Shown here one piece after another: positions 17,544 through 25,320 of a DNA stretch of 34,567 nucleotides. Within the stretch, counting starts at the first letter, position 1. Each line of letters opens with the position of its first letter. Origin of the DNA: a virus; IMG/VR virus record IMGVR_UViG_3300034168_000549, positions 1 through 34,567 of that record. One strand, given 5' to 3'. The notes beneath the pieces are model-generated. The model saw nothing but the letters and a program-made list of their open reading frames with translations, ran no database searches and was not told where the DNA came from. Made by a program: the position numbers and the translations under genes.

Positions 17544-17831
17544 TTATAGCTGTTCTGTTGGTTTCTCTGGTTTATCGTCGTAACGGGAAAGGTATGTGTC
17601 GAGTAGCCACCTGACGTGCGCTTTGCTGCCATCTGACAAGCCGGCTTTGATCGCATCAGCACCGTTGGACTGCGTGAAAACGGTCGAGAACACGCCGCCG
17701 CATGTCTGATTCATCCACCGGAACACGAGTTGAAAGTCCTCGTTAGAGAACAGGCGAATGACAGCACCTTCGATTGATGCTTTTTCGTCACCGGTGAGAG
17801 GTGAGAGCAGTTGTGTTATTGGTGTTTCCAT
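17544..17831 (-). CDS. Hypothetical protein downstream of portal
   Basis: 95 residues (METPITQLLSPLTGDEKASI) with a predominantly helical pattern and no membrane segment. The C-terminal stretch ADAIKAGLSDGSKAHVRWLL is reminiscent of small proteins often found beside portal genes in T7-like podoviruses, whose function is mostly unknown. It starts 8 bases after the portal stop and ends 4 bases before the next gene, so it is translated from the same message. No function assigned. Confidence 0.7.
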   Translation of the reverse strand: METPITQLLSPLTGDEKASIEGAVIRLFSNEDFQLVFRWMNQTCGGVFSTVFTQSNGADAIKAGLSDGSKAHVRWLLDTYLSRYDDKPEKPTEQL

Positions 17832-17839
17832 TCAGTTGT

Positions 17840-19534
17840 TCACATCATTGCCTGGGCGACCTCTTTGGCTTTATCCACGCCTCCGATATCCTTTACGGCA
17901 CCTGCCATCTGTTGCGCCATTGCCATCTGTTGCTGAGCCTGCATTGCCTGAGCGCGGCCTTGACGAATTGCATCGACCTCCTCTTGAGGACGCAGGAAGG
18001 AAGGATCCACGCCGGCAAGCCTTGAGCTTTCACGAATGAACCATGACGGGTTGATTTCATCGATGATCTCAGGAAACACTGGAGCAAGTGATGCGATCTT
18101 CTGAACCATCGTGTCAGCAGCACGCAGCGACAGTCCACGCAGAGCGAGTGCCAGCCGATTTGTCATCGTGATCACAGGATTCGGCACCTGGACAAGATTC
18201 GGCCCGATCTGTTGCACAGCTTCAGCAGGAGGAGGAGGAAGCATTCCATTCTCAGCCCACGATTCAAATAAGCGAATCATCATTGGCTGGATCGTATCGG
18301 TCGTGTCGCGATCAAACGCAGGGCTGATGGCATCCAGCTTCTCACCGGCAAGTTGGTTTGCTTCAAATGCCGTCATTTCACGATTGTTCGCAGCGTTCAT
18401 GCTAAACATTTGGAACATGTCGAGATGGCATCGCCGGCGGATCATGTCCTGGCGCATTTTGACGCGCTCCATTGCCATCGACCAGTCGCCACTGACTGGC
18501 AGCGGATAGATGGAATCAGGATTCAAGCCTGCGCCATAGTAGTTCATGGCTCGTGCGGATGTCTTCAGCGTGCCTTCAAACGTGTCTGGCACCATCATTG
18601 GCGGGAACACTGACTTCTCAGCGTAAACATCCATCATCTTCTGCATGAAATTCAACTGACGTGACTCAGGCAGAATCGAGAATCCTGGGCCGTATCCCCA
18701 AACGTCACCAACGTCGAGAGCATCCCACTTCAGGAACCGTCCAACGTGGAACGGGAATGAGTCAAAGCCACCTTCCTGAACGATTTTTTGACTATCCTTT
18801 TCGACATAAGCAGAGACGAACGCTTTCTTCATGCCTGCTGCCATTCCGAGATCATTCCCGCGCTCACTGACTGGTCGAGGTTCGACGATATGAATGAAGG
18901 TGAACTTCTTGTCGGAGTTGTTGTCGCATGCCTCCCTGACTGCTAGTGGCAATTCATCTTTTCCGAACTTAGCTTCAGCCTGTCGAGCAGTCAGATCGAA
19001 CTCACGCATGACGCAGTTCGCCATGCCGTTGTGATCAGTGTCGAAGACATACGAGCCGATCTTGATCTTCTCAAACCGAGTCTGGTTGTCGGGCGTGACC
19101 TGCGAGAACAAGCAGGATGTTCCAAAGCCCCAAAGGTCAAAGAGCGACTCGTGCCGCTCAGCGTAAAAATTGCTGTTTGCGATGTATTCGGACGCGAGCA
19201 TCGAGCACTCACGCAGCCAGTTCTTGACGGCATCGTTATCGCGGAACTTGAGGATCGGCGTGAACTCCATCCACGGCTGCGTTTTGTCGGTCGTCCATGA
19301 CATGTAACCGGCAACTGCACGCTCGATGGCATCCATGCCGGTGATGTCGTAGAGTCGAGCATCACGTTGATTCGCAGGCGTGTAGTCTTTCTGTGTAACG
19401 CCAGCCTTTCGAGTAAAGATGTGCTCCGCAATCTCCTGCCAGGAAGTGTCCCAAATAGCACGAGCATCTCTCAGCGAGTTGTAACGCTTGAGCCACCTAG
19501 CAGTGCGATCATTGCCCTCGATGTAGTCGCTCAT
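17840..19534 (-). CDS. Portal (head-tail connector) protein
   Basis: 564 residues. The N-terminus (LKRYNSLRDARAIWDTSWQE, then IAEHIFTRKAGV) is the standard opening of the podoviral head-tail connector family, where R-x-x-W-x-x-x-W-x-E-I-A is typical. Other family features are YDITGMDAIERAVAGYMSW, which matches the usual 'D.T...A...LA....S.L' region, and the Gln/Met/Ala-rich C-terminus (QAMQAQQQMAMAQQMAGAV) that would form the barrel of the dodecameric ring. Terminase genes just upstream and the scaffold gene downstream fix the role: it is the vertex through which DNA is packaged and to which the tail attaches. No Shine-Dalgarno site is visible (CTAAATACTGACCACATG). Confidence 0.9.
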   Translation of the reverse strand: MSDYIEGNDRTARWLKRYNSLRDARAIWDTSWQEIAEHIFTRKAGVTQKDYTPANQRDARLYDITGMDAIERAVAGYMSWTTDKTQPWMEFTPILKFRDNDAVKNWLRECSMLASEYIANSNFYAERHESLFDLWGFGTSCLFSQVTPDNQTRFEKIKIGSYVFDTDHNGMANCVMREFDLTARQAEAKFGKDELPLAVREACDNNSDKKFTFIHIVEPRPVSERGNDLGMAAGMKKAFVSAYVEKDSQKIVQEGGFDSFPFHVGRFLKWDALDVGDVWGYGPGFSILPESRQLNFMQKMMDVYAEKSVFPPMMVPDTFEGTLKTSARAMNYYGAGLNPDSIYPLPVSGDWSMAMERVKMRQDMIRRRCHLDMFQMFSMNAANNREMTAFEANQLAGEKLDAISPAFDRDTTDTIQPMMIRLFESWAENGMLPPPPAEAVQQIGPNLVQVPNPVITMTNRLALALRGLSLRAADTMVQKIASLAPVFPEIIDEINPSWFIRESSRLAGVDPSFLRPQEEVDAIRQGRAQAMQAQQQMAMAQQMAGAVKDIGGVDKAKEVAQAMM

Positions 19535-19538
19535 GTGG

Positions 19539-19796
19539 TCAGTATTTAGCCTTCATGGTCTTCACAGGCGCCACCGGCATAACCGGATTAGGTTGCATCG
19601 CAGGAGGAGCGACAGCGCCGAGTCCAGCAGCGGATCCGAGTGCAGTCTGAGCACCAAGAGCGTTGGGTGATCGGGTAGATGCCAGACCTTTGCGACGACC
19701 AGCAGCGATCAATGCCTGCTCACCTTGAGCCGCATCAGCGCGAACAGGTGCCGCCGCAGCAGGTGGTGACGGTGGTGCTTTAGCTTTGCCGCCCAT
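19539..19796 (-). CDS. Small Ala/Pro-rich protein upstream of portal
   Basis: 85 residues, rich in Ala, Pro and Gly (MGGKAKAPPSPPAAAAPVRA), probably disordered, with a short basic tail (VKTMKAKY). Small proteins starting MGGK or MGGS in this position are frequent before podoviral portals; their function is not established. It has one of the best ribosome sites in the window (AAAGGAGGCATTCATG). It is the first gene after the operator-containing gap 19797-19861, so it probably opens the portal-scaffold transcript. Confidence 0.75.
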   Translation of the reverse strand: MGGKAKAPPSPPAAAAPVRADAAQGEQALIAAGRRKGLASTRSPNALGAQTALGSAAGLGAVAPPAMQPNPVMPVAPVKTMKAKY

Positions 19797-19813
19797 GAAT
19801 GCCTCCTTTGTGG

Positions 19814-19855
19814 TTTCTCATTTTTGATAATCATCTCAAAAGTGAGAAAGCGCAA
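19814..19855 (-). promoter_or_regulatory. Candidate promoter with paired TCTCA-N4-TGAGA operators before portal unit
   Basis: On the minus strand TTGCGC (19855-19850) and GATTAT (19832-19827) are 17 bases apart, a plausible sigma70-like promoter. The palindrome TCTCAAAAGTGAGA (19834-19847) lies in the spacer. An imperfect copy, TTTCTCATTTTTGATAA (19814-19830), covers the -10 and start region. Together they also form a 14-bp inverted repeat with one mismatch (19814-19827 with 19836-19849), which could fold as a hairpin. The TCTCA-N4-TGAGA core also occurs twice before the capsid gene. Confidence 0.55.
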
Positions 19856-19861
19856 GGCATT

Positions 19862-20203
19862 TCACATTCCCAGCCGAATTCTGAGCCGCTGATAGTCCAG
19901 CCAGTAGACGTGACCTTCGTTCTCTCGACAGTATCCAATCCACTTTCGACCGGTCGGATTTGGGTCAAGACGAGCCAGTTCAGCTAGATTCCCGACTGCC
20001 AGCACAACGAAATAAGCCAGATCTTGCCGCGACTCACCGAACTCACGATAGACATCATTGGCGATGATGAATGACTCGCTGTTGCTGTAAATGTAACCGC
20101 AATGTAACGCATCAGTAACGAGTTCCTCAAAGCACATTCCAAGGTCAGCGGCGACCTTTCGTGCGTAATCCGCCGGTGATGGGTCAGTTGGTGTCTTGCA
20201 CAT
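19862..20203 (-). CDS. Hypothetical protein downstream of terminase
   Basis: 113 residues. MCKTPTDPSPADYARKVAAD is followed by helical segments and ends WIGYCRENEGHVYWLDYQRL plus RIRLGM. I see no catalytic or membrane motif; the last third is rich in aromatic residues and Arg. It overlaps the end of the terminase gene by 20 bases and is the last gene before the operator gap, so it belongs to the replication-terminase transcript rather than to the portal unit. Family not recognised. Confidence 0.65.
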   Translation of the reverse strand: MCKTPTDPSPADYARKVAADLGMCFEELVTDALHCGYIYSNSESFIIANDVYREFGESRQDLAYFVVLAVGNLAELARLDPNPTGRKWIGYCRENEGHVYWLDYQRLRIRLGM

Positions 20204-21503
20204 CGCTGCGTCTACGGTTTGAGGTTGCCTGTCCTGGGCCGGCGTGAATCAGCCCCATCTTGTCAGCTTCAGCCATTGTCCTGATGCCATCAGCAACGTG
20301 TGAAGCCCAAGTATGCAGCGGCACATTACGGACGATGCCTGACGATGTATCTGATGCCATCTCGTATGCCTTGATCCCTTTGACCCCAGTCTCACAGGCA
20401 GGCAGTCGCCACTCAAAGCTGGGCATCAGTTCGCGGACGTAGCCAATACCCTGCCAATAATCGGGGATCACCGGCACAACGACCATCGACCGGAACCCAG
20501 CAGCAGCAGCATCAGACTCAAACGTGAACCCATTGCGCTGCGTTTGCCTTGCATCGTGAGGTAGGTAGTGCCGGCCATAGTTGTAGCCTTTGGCACTCAT
20601 GTGAGCGAATCGCTCAACGATTGTCAGATCAAGGCCGATGTCGCAATCGATCCAACGCCACCGGCCAAATGACAATCGTTGACCATACCACACCACCGTG
20701 TTGCGCGGCCCACCGAGATCCCAGAACGTATGCACCGGTGACCTTCCATCGACAGGGAATTCGCCAATGCGGTCTTCTGCCAATGCCTTGCTCATCTCGC
20801 GCCCATAGATCGCGTTCTCGTTGGAAACACTGAAATCGCAGTAGAATTCCTGTCTGATGAGTGCCTCGCTCATGCCTGATTTGCGCTCCTCGTCGATCTG
20901 TTCCAGCGAGATCGCGCCGGTATCCTCGACGGTCATCACCTGTGTCGACCATGCCGGATTTGCCTTGTTACACTTGAGCATGTCGTAGAAATGATTCTCG
21001 CCCCTCGGTGTGCCGTTGAACCAGGCAAAGCCACCGTTCTCAGCTAGAATTGGTCGAGTGTAGTCCCATGCGAGCGGGTTCTGGTTTTGATACTCCGAGA
21101 ACACAACGCCGTAGTAGTTACCGCCCACCACGTCGAGATTGTCAGTGCCGAGAATTTGGATTGTCGAACCATTGATCAGTTCGATCCGCATGTCAGTCTG
21201 GTTCGGTGGTTTAGCGAGCAGTTCTTTCGGGATGTGATCGATCACGCGCATGCCATTTGTGACGTCGACATTGAGCCACAACGCCTTTTTGCCCAGCGCA
21301 GCGGTCGGGAAGTAGTATGCGTAGTTCGCGCTCTTCTCAGCCGCTTTGCAGATCAATTTATTAAAGCACAGTTTGTCCTTTCCTGCTCGCCGGTGGAGCA
21401 CCATCATCACGCGATTCTTCTCGTCCATCTCACGCCATAACGGCAATTGATACGGCCTGGGTTTGAACCGGTGAGGAAGGTTGATTTCGATGGTGCGTGC
21501 CAC
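20184..21503 (-). CDS. Terminase large subunit
   Basis: 439 residues starting with GTG (MARTIEINLPHRFKPRPYQL). The ATPase domain has a Walker A-type HRRAGKDK (residues 37-44), a Walker B with catalytic Glu in VVFSE (133-137), and the coupling motif NGTPRG (163-168). The nuclease domain shows FWDLG (260-264) with its Asp, DIGLDL (288-293) and HYLPHDAR (312-319), the acidic set of the RNase H-like fold. It cuts concatemeric DNA and drives it into the prohead through the portal. The gene starts 4 bases after the small-subunit stop. At 439 residues it is on the short side. No in-frame ATG is available near the start, so GTG is accepted. Confidence 0.92.
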   Translation of the reverse strand: MARTIEINLPHRFKPRPYQLPLWREMDEKNRVMMVLHRRAGKDKLCFNKLICKAAEKSANYAYYFPTAALGKKALWLNVDVTNGMRVIDHIPKELLAKPPNQTDMRIELINGSTIQILGTDNLDVVGGNYYGVVFSEYQNQNPLAWDYTRPILAENGGFAWFNGTPRGENHFYDMLKCNKANPAWSTQVMTVEDTGAISLEQIDEERKSGMSEALIRQEFYCDFSVSNENAIYGREMSKALAEDRIGEFPVDGRSPVHTFWDLGGPRNTVVWYGQRLSFGRWRWIDCDIGLDLTIVERFAHMSAKGYNYGRHYLPHDARQTQRNGFTFESDAAAAGFRSMVVVPVIPDYWQGIGYVRELMPSFEWRLPACETGVKGIKAYEMASDTSSGIVRNVPLHTWASHVADGIRTMAEADKMGLIHAGPGQATSNRRRSDVQDTN

Positions 21504-21507
21504 TCTG

Positions 21508-21873
21508 TTATTGCTTTGTGATCGTGATCTTCACTTCACCGGTGACATCGGACTTGTCAGGCTCATTCCACCCATGCATGCGACCGAGCAGTTCAGCCGC
21601 ACGCAGTTGTTGAGGATCAGCCTTAATGTGTCCATCGACAACATCCCAAATAAATTTCACGAGTTCTTCCTTTTTACGCTCGCTCTTTTGTGCAGATATT
21701 TGCTTAATCTCATTGATGCGTTCCTTCATGCCATGAACTGCCATGTATTCATCAGCATGCACATTTGCATCCTTTGTCTTCCCAGTAGCCTGTCTCCATG
21801 CTTCGGACGCATTACCGCAAATGCAGTAATTCTGGGCAAACATCTCATGTTTTATGTTTTTCAGTGCTGGCAT
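21508..21873 (-). CDS. Terminase small subunit
   Basis: 121 residues (MPALKNIKHEMFAQNYCICG). The pattern H-E-x-F-A-x-x-Y-x-x-x-G-N-A-S-E-A-W-R-Q-A is the helix-turn-helix start of many small terminases (Terminase_2-like), and YMAVHGMKERINEIKQ is the usual oligomerisation helix. The end (LLGRMHGWNEPDKSDVTGEV) is the common terminal segment, with the typical D-x-x-G-E-V-x-I. It recognises the packaging site and hands the DNA to the large subunit next door. No Shine-Dalgarno site (TTACTATTTGAATTATG). Confidence 0.85.
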   Translation of the reverse strand: MPALKNIKHEMFAQNYCICGNASEAWRQATGKTKDANVHADEYMAVHGMKERINEIKQISAQKSERKKEELVKFIWDVVDGHIKADPQQLRAAELLGRMHGWNEPDKSDVTGEVKITITKQ

Positions 21874-21898
21874 AATTCAAATAGTAACTGTCGAAGCG

Positions 21899-22228
21899 TT
21901 ACATTTCAACCTCAGGTTTGGCGAGCACCCACCGCTTGAGTGTCGATTTCGTCTTGCCGAACGGAACGCCGGCATCGATTTCTTTGCCGATTTCATCGCG
22001 GAAGATTTCAGAGAATGCTTTGTTGGTTTCAAACGCTTCGCGACCGGTCATCGTTTTCTCTTCATTGAGATCTTGCTGGTTTGCGACGAGTTTGTAGCAG
22101 TGGACGGCATTGAGATAATCGACTGCTTTTTTGTTGTGCTTTTTTCTGAGCACCTTGGATCTGAGATTATCGCCAATGATTTTATCGGCTTGTCGGATTG
22201 CTGTGAAGTATGGGTTAATCGTTCTCAT
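21899..22228 (-). CDS. Hypothetical protein between dnaB-like and terminase genes
   Basis: 109 residues, basic N-terminal half (KIIGDNLRSKVLRKKHNKKA) and a C-terminal part with DAGVPFGKTKSTLKRWVLAK. I do not recognise the family; charge and helical content would suit a DNA-binding role, but no helix-turn-helix is convincing. It starts 6 bases after the helicase stop. The leader is AGGAATAACACAACATG, an example of the recurrent AACACAAC-ATG start; an AGGA lies unusually far upstream. Confidence 0.65.
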   Translation of the reverse strand: MRTINPYFTAIRQADKIIGDNLRSKVLRKKHNKKAVDYLNAVHCYKLVANQQDLNEEKTMTGREAFETNKAFSEIFRDEIGKEIDAGVPFGKTKSTLKRWVLAKPEVEM

Positions 22229-22234
22229 GTTGTG

Positions 22235-23509
22235 TTATTCCTGAATCTCTTTGAAGGTAAATGTCGCGCCAGAGAACGCAAGAGGCAACTGCCAGTGTCG
22301 TGACCCACCTCGGTTCTTATCGCACCACAAGTGCCTGAGCGCATCGTCAGTGCCACCATCTAGTTTCTCGACTTTGCTGATGATGAACACACCGTCAGCA
22401 TCCTGACCAATTGCCCGTGATTCGCGTAGTTTGCCGGCATCGTTAAGCTGGGAAGCGGTGAGGATGTGAGTGCCGGTGCGTTTCGCGACCTGCTTCATCC
22501 TGCGTGAGATGCGTGCGATAATCTCCTCACGAGTTGCACCTTTTCGCCCTTCGTCTTCCATGAGTTGGAGATAATCGACGACCGCAATGTCATAGCCACC
22601 ATGCTCGATGTCTGACAGGATATCGGATGCGCTTGCTGTGTCGGTATTGACCAGATCACAGCCCATGGCTGAGAGTTGTCTGATTGATCGTGAAAGCATG
22701 TCCTGCTGTCCTCGGCTCATTAAACCGCTGTAGAGCGCACCGTTATCGACTCCGCTGTCCTCACACAGGAGACGCATCGTCTGCTCGCTGGTGGGCATCT
22801 CTAGCGAATACCAGGCTACTCTGGCACCGGCGACCAGTGCATTTCTCGCGCAGTTCTGCATGATTGCCGATTTCCCGTCTGATGGTAAGCCGGCGAAGAC
22901 ACTGACCCTGCCTTTCTGCAATCCGCCGCATTTCTGGTCGATCATTGGGAATCCAGTAGTCCAACCTGGTATTGCGCCACCTCGTTTCATTCGCTCCTCG
23001 ATCTCATCCATCGTCTGGCTGATCGCGTCCTTGATCGTGATTCGGGACAGTTTGCGAACCACTACGTTATCGACCGCATCCAACGCTGCTTGTGCTTTTT
23101 CGATGGCATTCGCGATCGGTATGCTTTCGTCGGCAAACGCATCCAACGCTGCTTGGTGCGCTTCGATGTTTCGTCTGGCGAGGTATTTGTCTTCGACGAC
23201 TTGCTTGTATTGCAGGTAATTGCTGGAATGTGGGACAAAGCAGAACAGCTCAGAGATGTAGGCGGCACCTCCGACTGCCTCCAGTTCTCCCTTGTTGCGG
23301 AAGTGCTGAGTGAGCAGAGGCGCATCGATTGGGGATCCTGAATCATACAGTGCCACAAGTCCGGTAAAAACCTTCCTGTGAACGTCTGAATGGAATGCAG
23401 AGACATTCAGCGTGTTCCGAGCATCACCAATGCGTTCGACAGGGTCTTGGAGGAAGCAGGAGATGAGCGAACTTTCAGCTTCGTTGGAATGAGGAAGGTT
23501 TAGAGACAT
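22235..23509 (-). CDS. dnaB: Replicative DNA helicase, DnaB family
   Basis: 424 residues. Residues 1-105 form the DnaB N-terminal helical domain (NEAESSLISCFLQDPVERIG). A linker follows, then a RecA-like domain with GWTTGFPMIDQKCGGLQKG, Walker A GLPSDGKS (207-214), YSLEMPTSEQ (234-243), Walker B AVVDYLQLM (309-317), and ASQLNDAGKLRESRAIGQDA with the arginine region. It unwinds the phage origin or fork and probably works with host polymerase, since none is visible here. Slightly shorter than cellular DnaB (about 470). It overlaps the previous gene by 10 bases. Confidence 0.92.
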   Translation of the reverse strand: MSLNLPHSNEAESSLISCFLQDPVERIGDARNTLNVSAFHSDVHRKVFTGLVALYDSGSPIDAPLLTQHFRNKGELEAVGGAAYISELFCFVPHSSNYLQYKQVVEDKYLARRNIEAHQAALDAFADESIPIANAIEKAQAALDAVDNVVVRKLSRITIKDAISQTMDEIEERMKRGGAIPGWTTGFPMIDQKCGGLQKGRVSVFAGLPSDGKSAIMQNCARNALVAGARVAWYSLEMPTSEQTMRLLCEDSGVDNGALYSGLMSRGQQDMLSRSIRQLSAMGCDLVNTDTASASDILSDIEHGGYDIAVVDYLQLMEDEGRKGATREEIIARISRRMKQVAKRTGTHILTASQLNDAGKLRESRAIGQDADGVFIISKVEKLDGGTDDALRHLWCDKNRGGSRHWQLPLAFSGATFTFKEIQE

Positions 23510-24126
23510 GAAGGTGGTTGGAACTTGGGTTTGATGTTGAGCGGTCGTTCACATTTTGACAACCAGTTCTGGAAAAAGCGTCGAGTATTCTGCCGGCTAT
23601 TCTTTTGGCACCATTGGTGTGCTCTCTGAAATTCTGCTGTGATGTCGATTCCGGTGTAGTCTGGATTGGTTTTGAGTTGAGTCATCCACTCCTCATCTGG
23701 TATTTCATTCCTGACCTTCTTCTTAGAGTTCGAAGAACTCTTAATTGGTAACGGAGACGGAGACGGAGACGGAGAGCTATCGTTTGCCATACCTTCTGCT
23801 AATGGCAAAACGATGGGTGTGCTATGGTTGTGCCATCGTTTTTCTGCTCCAGCTTTTCCAGCTTTTGCCTTCTCGATTTTGTATTCTTCCTGTTTAGTTC
23901 GTTCATTCTCAAGCCTTTTGTTCATTCCGTCAGGGAACTTCTGTAACACATCAAGCGTTACATTTGTGCCGGCGATGCGATTCAATTTGTTTCGGTCACT
24001 GGGAATTTTTCCCTTTGACCACTGATAGCAAATCAAGCGAATATATGCTCCAACCTCCTTCGCTGAAAGATCACAAGTGCCGCCGATAAAGTCATCTGGG
24101 TAGAACTGGAATGCTGGTGGTTTCAT
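23500..24126 (-). CDS. DUF1376-type protein, probable replication accessory
   Basis: 208 residues. The start MKPPAFQFYPDDFIGGTCDL, then SAKEVGAYIRLICYQWSKGKIP, is the DUF1376 pattern (FYPxDF, MxxxExGAYxRLL) seen in phage proteins next to replicative helicases. A charged region, a Ser/Pro linker (SSPSPSPSPLPI) and a C-terminal part with DITAEFQRAHQWCQKNSR follow, the latter resembling the ends of phage helicase loaders or initiators. Its placement directly before dnaB, with ATGA coupling to the methyltransferase gene, supports a replication role. Helicase loading is an inference from order, not from a visible motif. Confidence 0.75.
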   Translation of the reverse strand: MKPPAFQFYPDDFIGGTCDLSAKEVGAYIRLICYQWSKGKIPSDRNKLNRIAGTNVTLDVLQKFPDGMNKRLENERTKQEEYKIEKAKAGKAGAEKRWHNHSTPIVLPLAEGMANDSSPSPSPSPLPIKSSSNSKKKVRNEIPDEEWMTQLKTNPDYTGIDITAEFQRAHQWCQKNSRQNTRRFFQNWLSKCERPLNIKPKFQPPSCL

Positions 24127-25265
24127 GATTCTAAGAATGCTTTGATGAACTCTGCCGCGACTTGCGGCACAATTGCATTGCCGTAGCCTTTGAGGAGTAT
24201 GGTTCGACCTAACTGCTTTTTGACGAGCGGGAACGGGTTGATTGCCGCTTCGATTTGCTCTTCAGTTGCACCAGCGTCCCGCACAGAGTCCACGAGAGTG
24301 GGAATCCCATCAGCCAGCCGGCGTGATTGGCATTCAATGCGCCTCGATTTTCCGTCTCGGCATGGGATGATGGCGTATTGATCCCAAAAACCTGTCGGCC
24401 CAGTTGATCGTTCCGATCTCTCTCCTCTGTGCAATTCCATTTCTGTGGGTCTGTGCTGTCCTTGTAGTCCCTGCTCGATGGGGTTGACCATCCCGCTGGG
24501 TCGATCAGCCTCACCTGTGATCCCAGCATCTCTTGCATCTTCGTCCCATGATTCCCTGCTGCATCCTCGTTTGCTGATGGAGTTAGCCAGCCCGATAGTT
24601 GCACCATCTGGCTCAATGGAACTCCTGTGTCCTGAGGTCTGGGTGGTGTTGATCCTCGGCTGTGATCCTGTGCCATCGGAGTCGGCCATCCTGCTAATTG
24701 CGCTGACCTTGCTAAACTTTGAAACGCTCCCGATTCCCTCGTCACGTTGCTGGAATCGTCCACTGTCGGAGTCGGCCATCCAGTAAAGTCGTTGCCTGAT
24801 GTGCGGTGCGCTGACGCTGTGTGCGCCAAATACTGTCGCCCCGCAGGCGTAACCTTCCGACTCCAGGTCTGACGATATTCCATCGAGCCAACCTTTCCCA
24901 ATTGCGCTTGCAACCTGCTCGCCAAAGACATGCTCAGGGCGGCACTGACGGATGAGATTGAAGAACACGGGCCAGAGATGTCGTTCGTCTGCTTGAGCGA
25001 GTCCTTTTCCTGCTGCGCTGAATGGCTGGCATGGACAAGAACCTGTCCAGACTGGTCGATCTGCGGGCCATCCTGCGAGTTGGAGAGCAAGACTCCATCC
25101 ACCGATGCCTGCAAAGAAGTGACACTGGGTATATTGGCGCAACTCGTTGGGTTGCACTTCGGTAATTGATCGCTCGTCCACATCTCCATTTGGAATAAGT
25201 CCGGCGTTGATGAGTTCGCGCAACCAGGCTGCGGCTTTTGTGTCGTGTTCATTGTAGTAGTTCAT
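24123..25265 (-). CDS. dcm: DNA (cytosine-5-) methyltransferase
   Basis: 380 residues from the ATG at 25265 (MNYYNEHDTKAAAWLRELIN). C5-methyltransferase motifs appear in order: I, FFAGIGGWSLAL (50-61) for S-adenosylmethionine; IV, GSCPCQPFSAAGKG (75-88) with catalytic Cys79; VI-like, EHVFGEQV (111-118), with GEQV in place of the usual ENV; VIII, HIRQRLYWM (155-163); and a late motif with GYGNAIVPQ. The central part is rich in MADSD/LANS-type repeats, matching the alternate-frame gene below. It probably modifies phage DNA against host restriction. The leader is AATAACACAACACAACATG, without Shine-Dalgarno. A palindrome at 25297-25318 precedes it. Confidence 0.9.
   Translation of the reverse strand: MNYYNEHDTKAAAWLRELINAGLIPNGDVDERSITEVQPNELRQYTQCHFFAGIGGWSLALQLAGWPADRPVWTGSCPCQPFSAAGKGLAQADERHLWPVFFNLIRQCRPEHVFGEQVASAIGKGWLDGISSDLESEGYACGATVFGAHSVSAPHIRQRLYWMADSDSGRFQQRDEGIGSVSKFSKVSAISRMADSDGTGSQPRINTTQTSGHRSSIEPDGATIGLANSISKRGCSRESWDEDARDAGITGEADRPSGMVNPIEQGLQGQHRPTEMELHRGERSERSTGPTGFWDQYAIIPCRDGKSRRIECQSRRLADGIPTLVDSVRDAGATEEQIEAAINPFPLVKKQLGRTILLKGYGNAIVPQVAAEFIKAFLES
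24209..25252 (-). CDS. GW-x-TP repeat protein encoded in another frame inside dcm
   Basis: A 347-codon frame, shifted +1 relative to dcm and contained wholly in it; random alternate frames rarely stay open this long. Its product looks like a protein: GWPTP (158-162), GWPTP (188-192), GWLTP (221-225), GWSTP (254-258), then NANHAGWLMGFPLSW (307-321) and a basic Ser-rich tail. The repeats correspond to MADSD, MADSD, LANSI and MVNPI in dcm. From memory, proteins with WPTP repeats and an N-(P/A)-x-x-x-WLMG-(F/L)-P ending are common in phage and metagenome data beside or within such methyltransferases. The ATG at 25252 overlaps dcm codon 5. Whether it is translated, and its function, are unknown. 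Confidence 0.55.
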   Translation of the reverse strand: MNTTQKPQPGCANSSTPDLFQMEMWTSDQLPKCNPTSCANIPSVTSLQASVDGVLLSNSQDGPQIDQSGQVLVHASHSAQQEKDSLKQTNDISGPCSSISSVSAALSMSLASRLQAQLGKVGSMEYRQTWSRKVTPAGRQYLAHTASAHRTSGNDFTGWPTPTVDDSSNVTRESGAFQSLARSAQLAGWPTPMAQDHSRGSTPPRPQDTGVPLSQMVQLSGWLTPSANEDAAGNHGTKMQEMLGSQVRLIDPAGWSTPSSRDYKDSTDPQKWNCTEERDRNDQLGRQVFGINTPSSHAETENRGALNANHAGWLMGFPLSWTLCGTLVQLKSKSKRQSTRSRSSKSS

Positions 25266-25296
25266 GTTGTGTTGTGTTATTTTTGAACGTGCGCTG

Positions 25297-25318
25297 CACC
25301 GAACGCTGAGCGTTGGTG
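25297..25318. repeat. Near-perfect inverted repeat upstream of dcm
   Basis: CACC-G-AACGCT (25297-25307) faces AGCGTT-GGTG (25309-25318) around one G, a 10-bp dyad interrupted by one bulged G. It sits in the short gap between the 77-residue gene and dcm. It could be an operator, a transcript-stabilising hairpin, or a weak terminator without a T-run. Confidence 0.5.
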
Positions 25319-25320
25319 AG

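Noticed and set aside
24930-25169. Plus-strand frames across dcm
   Set aside because: Only the minus-strand alternate frame at 24209-25252 shows protein-like repeats; the plus-strand frames are short and patternless.
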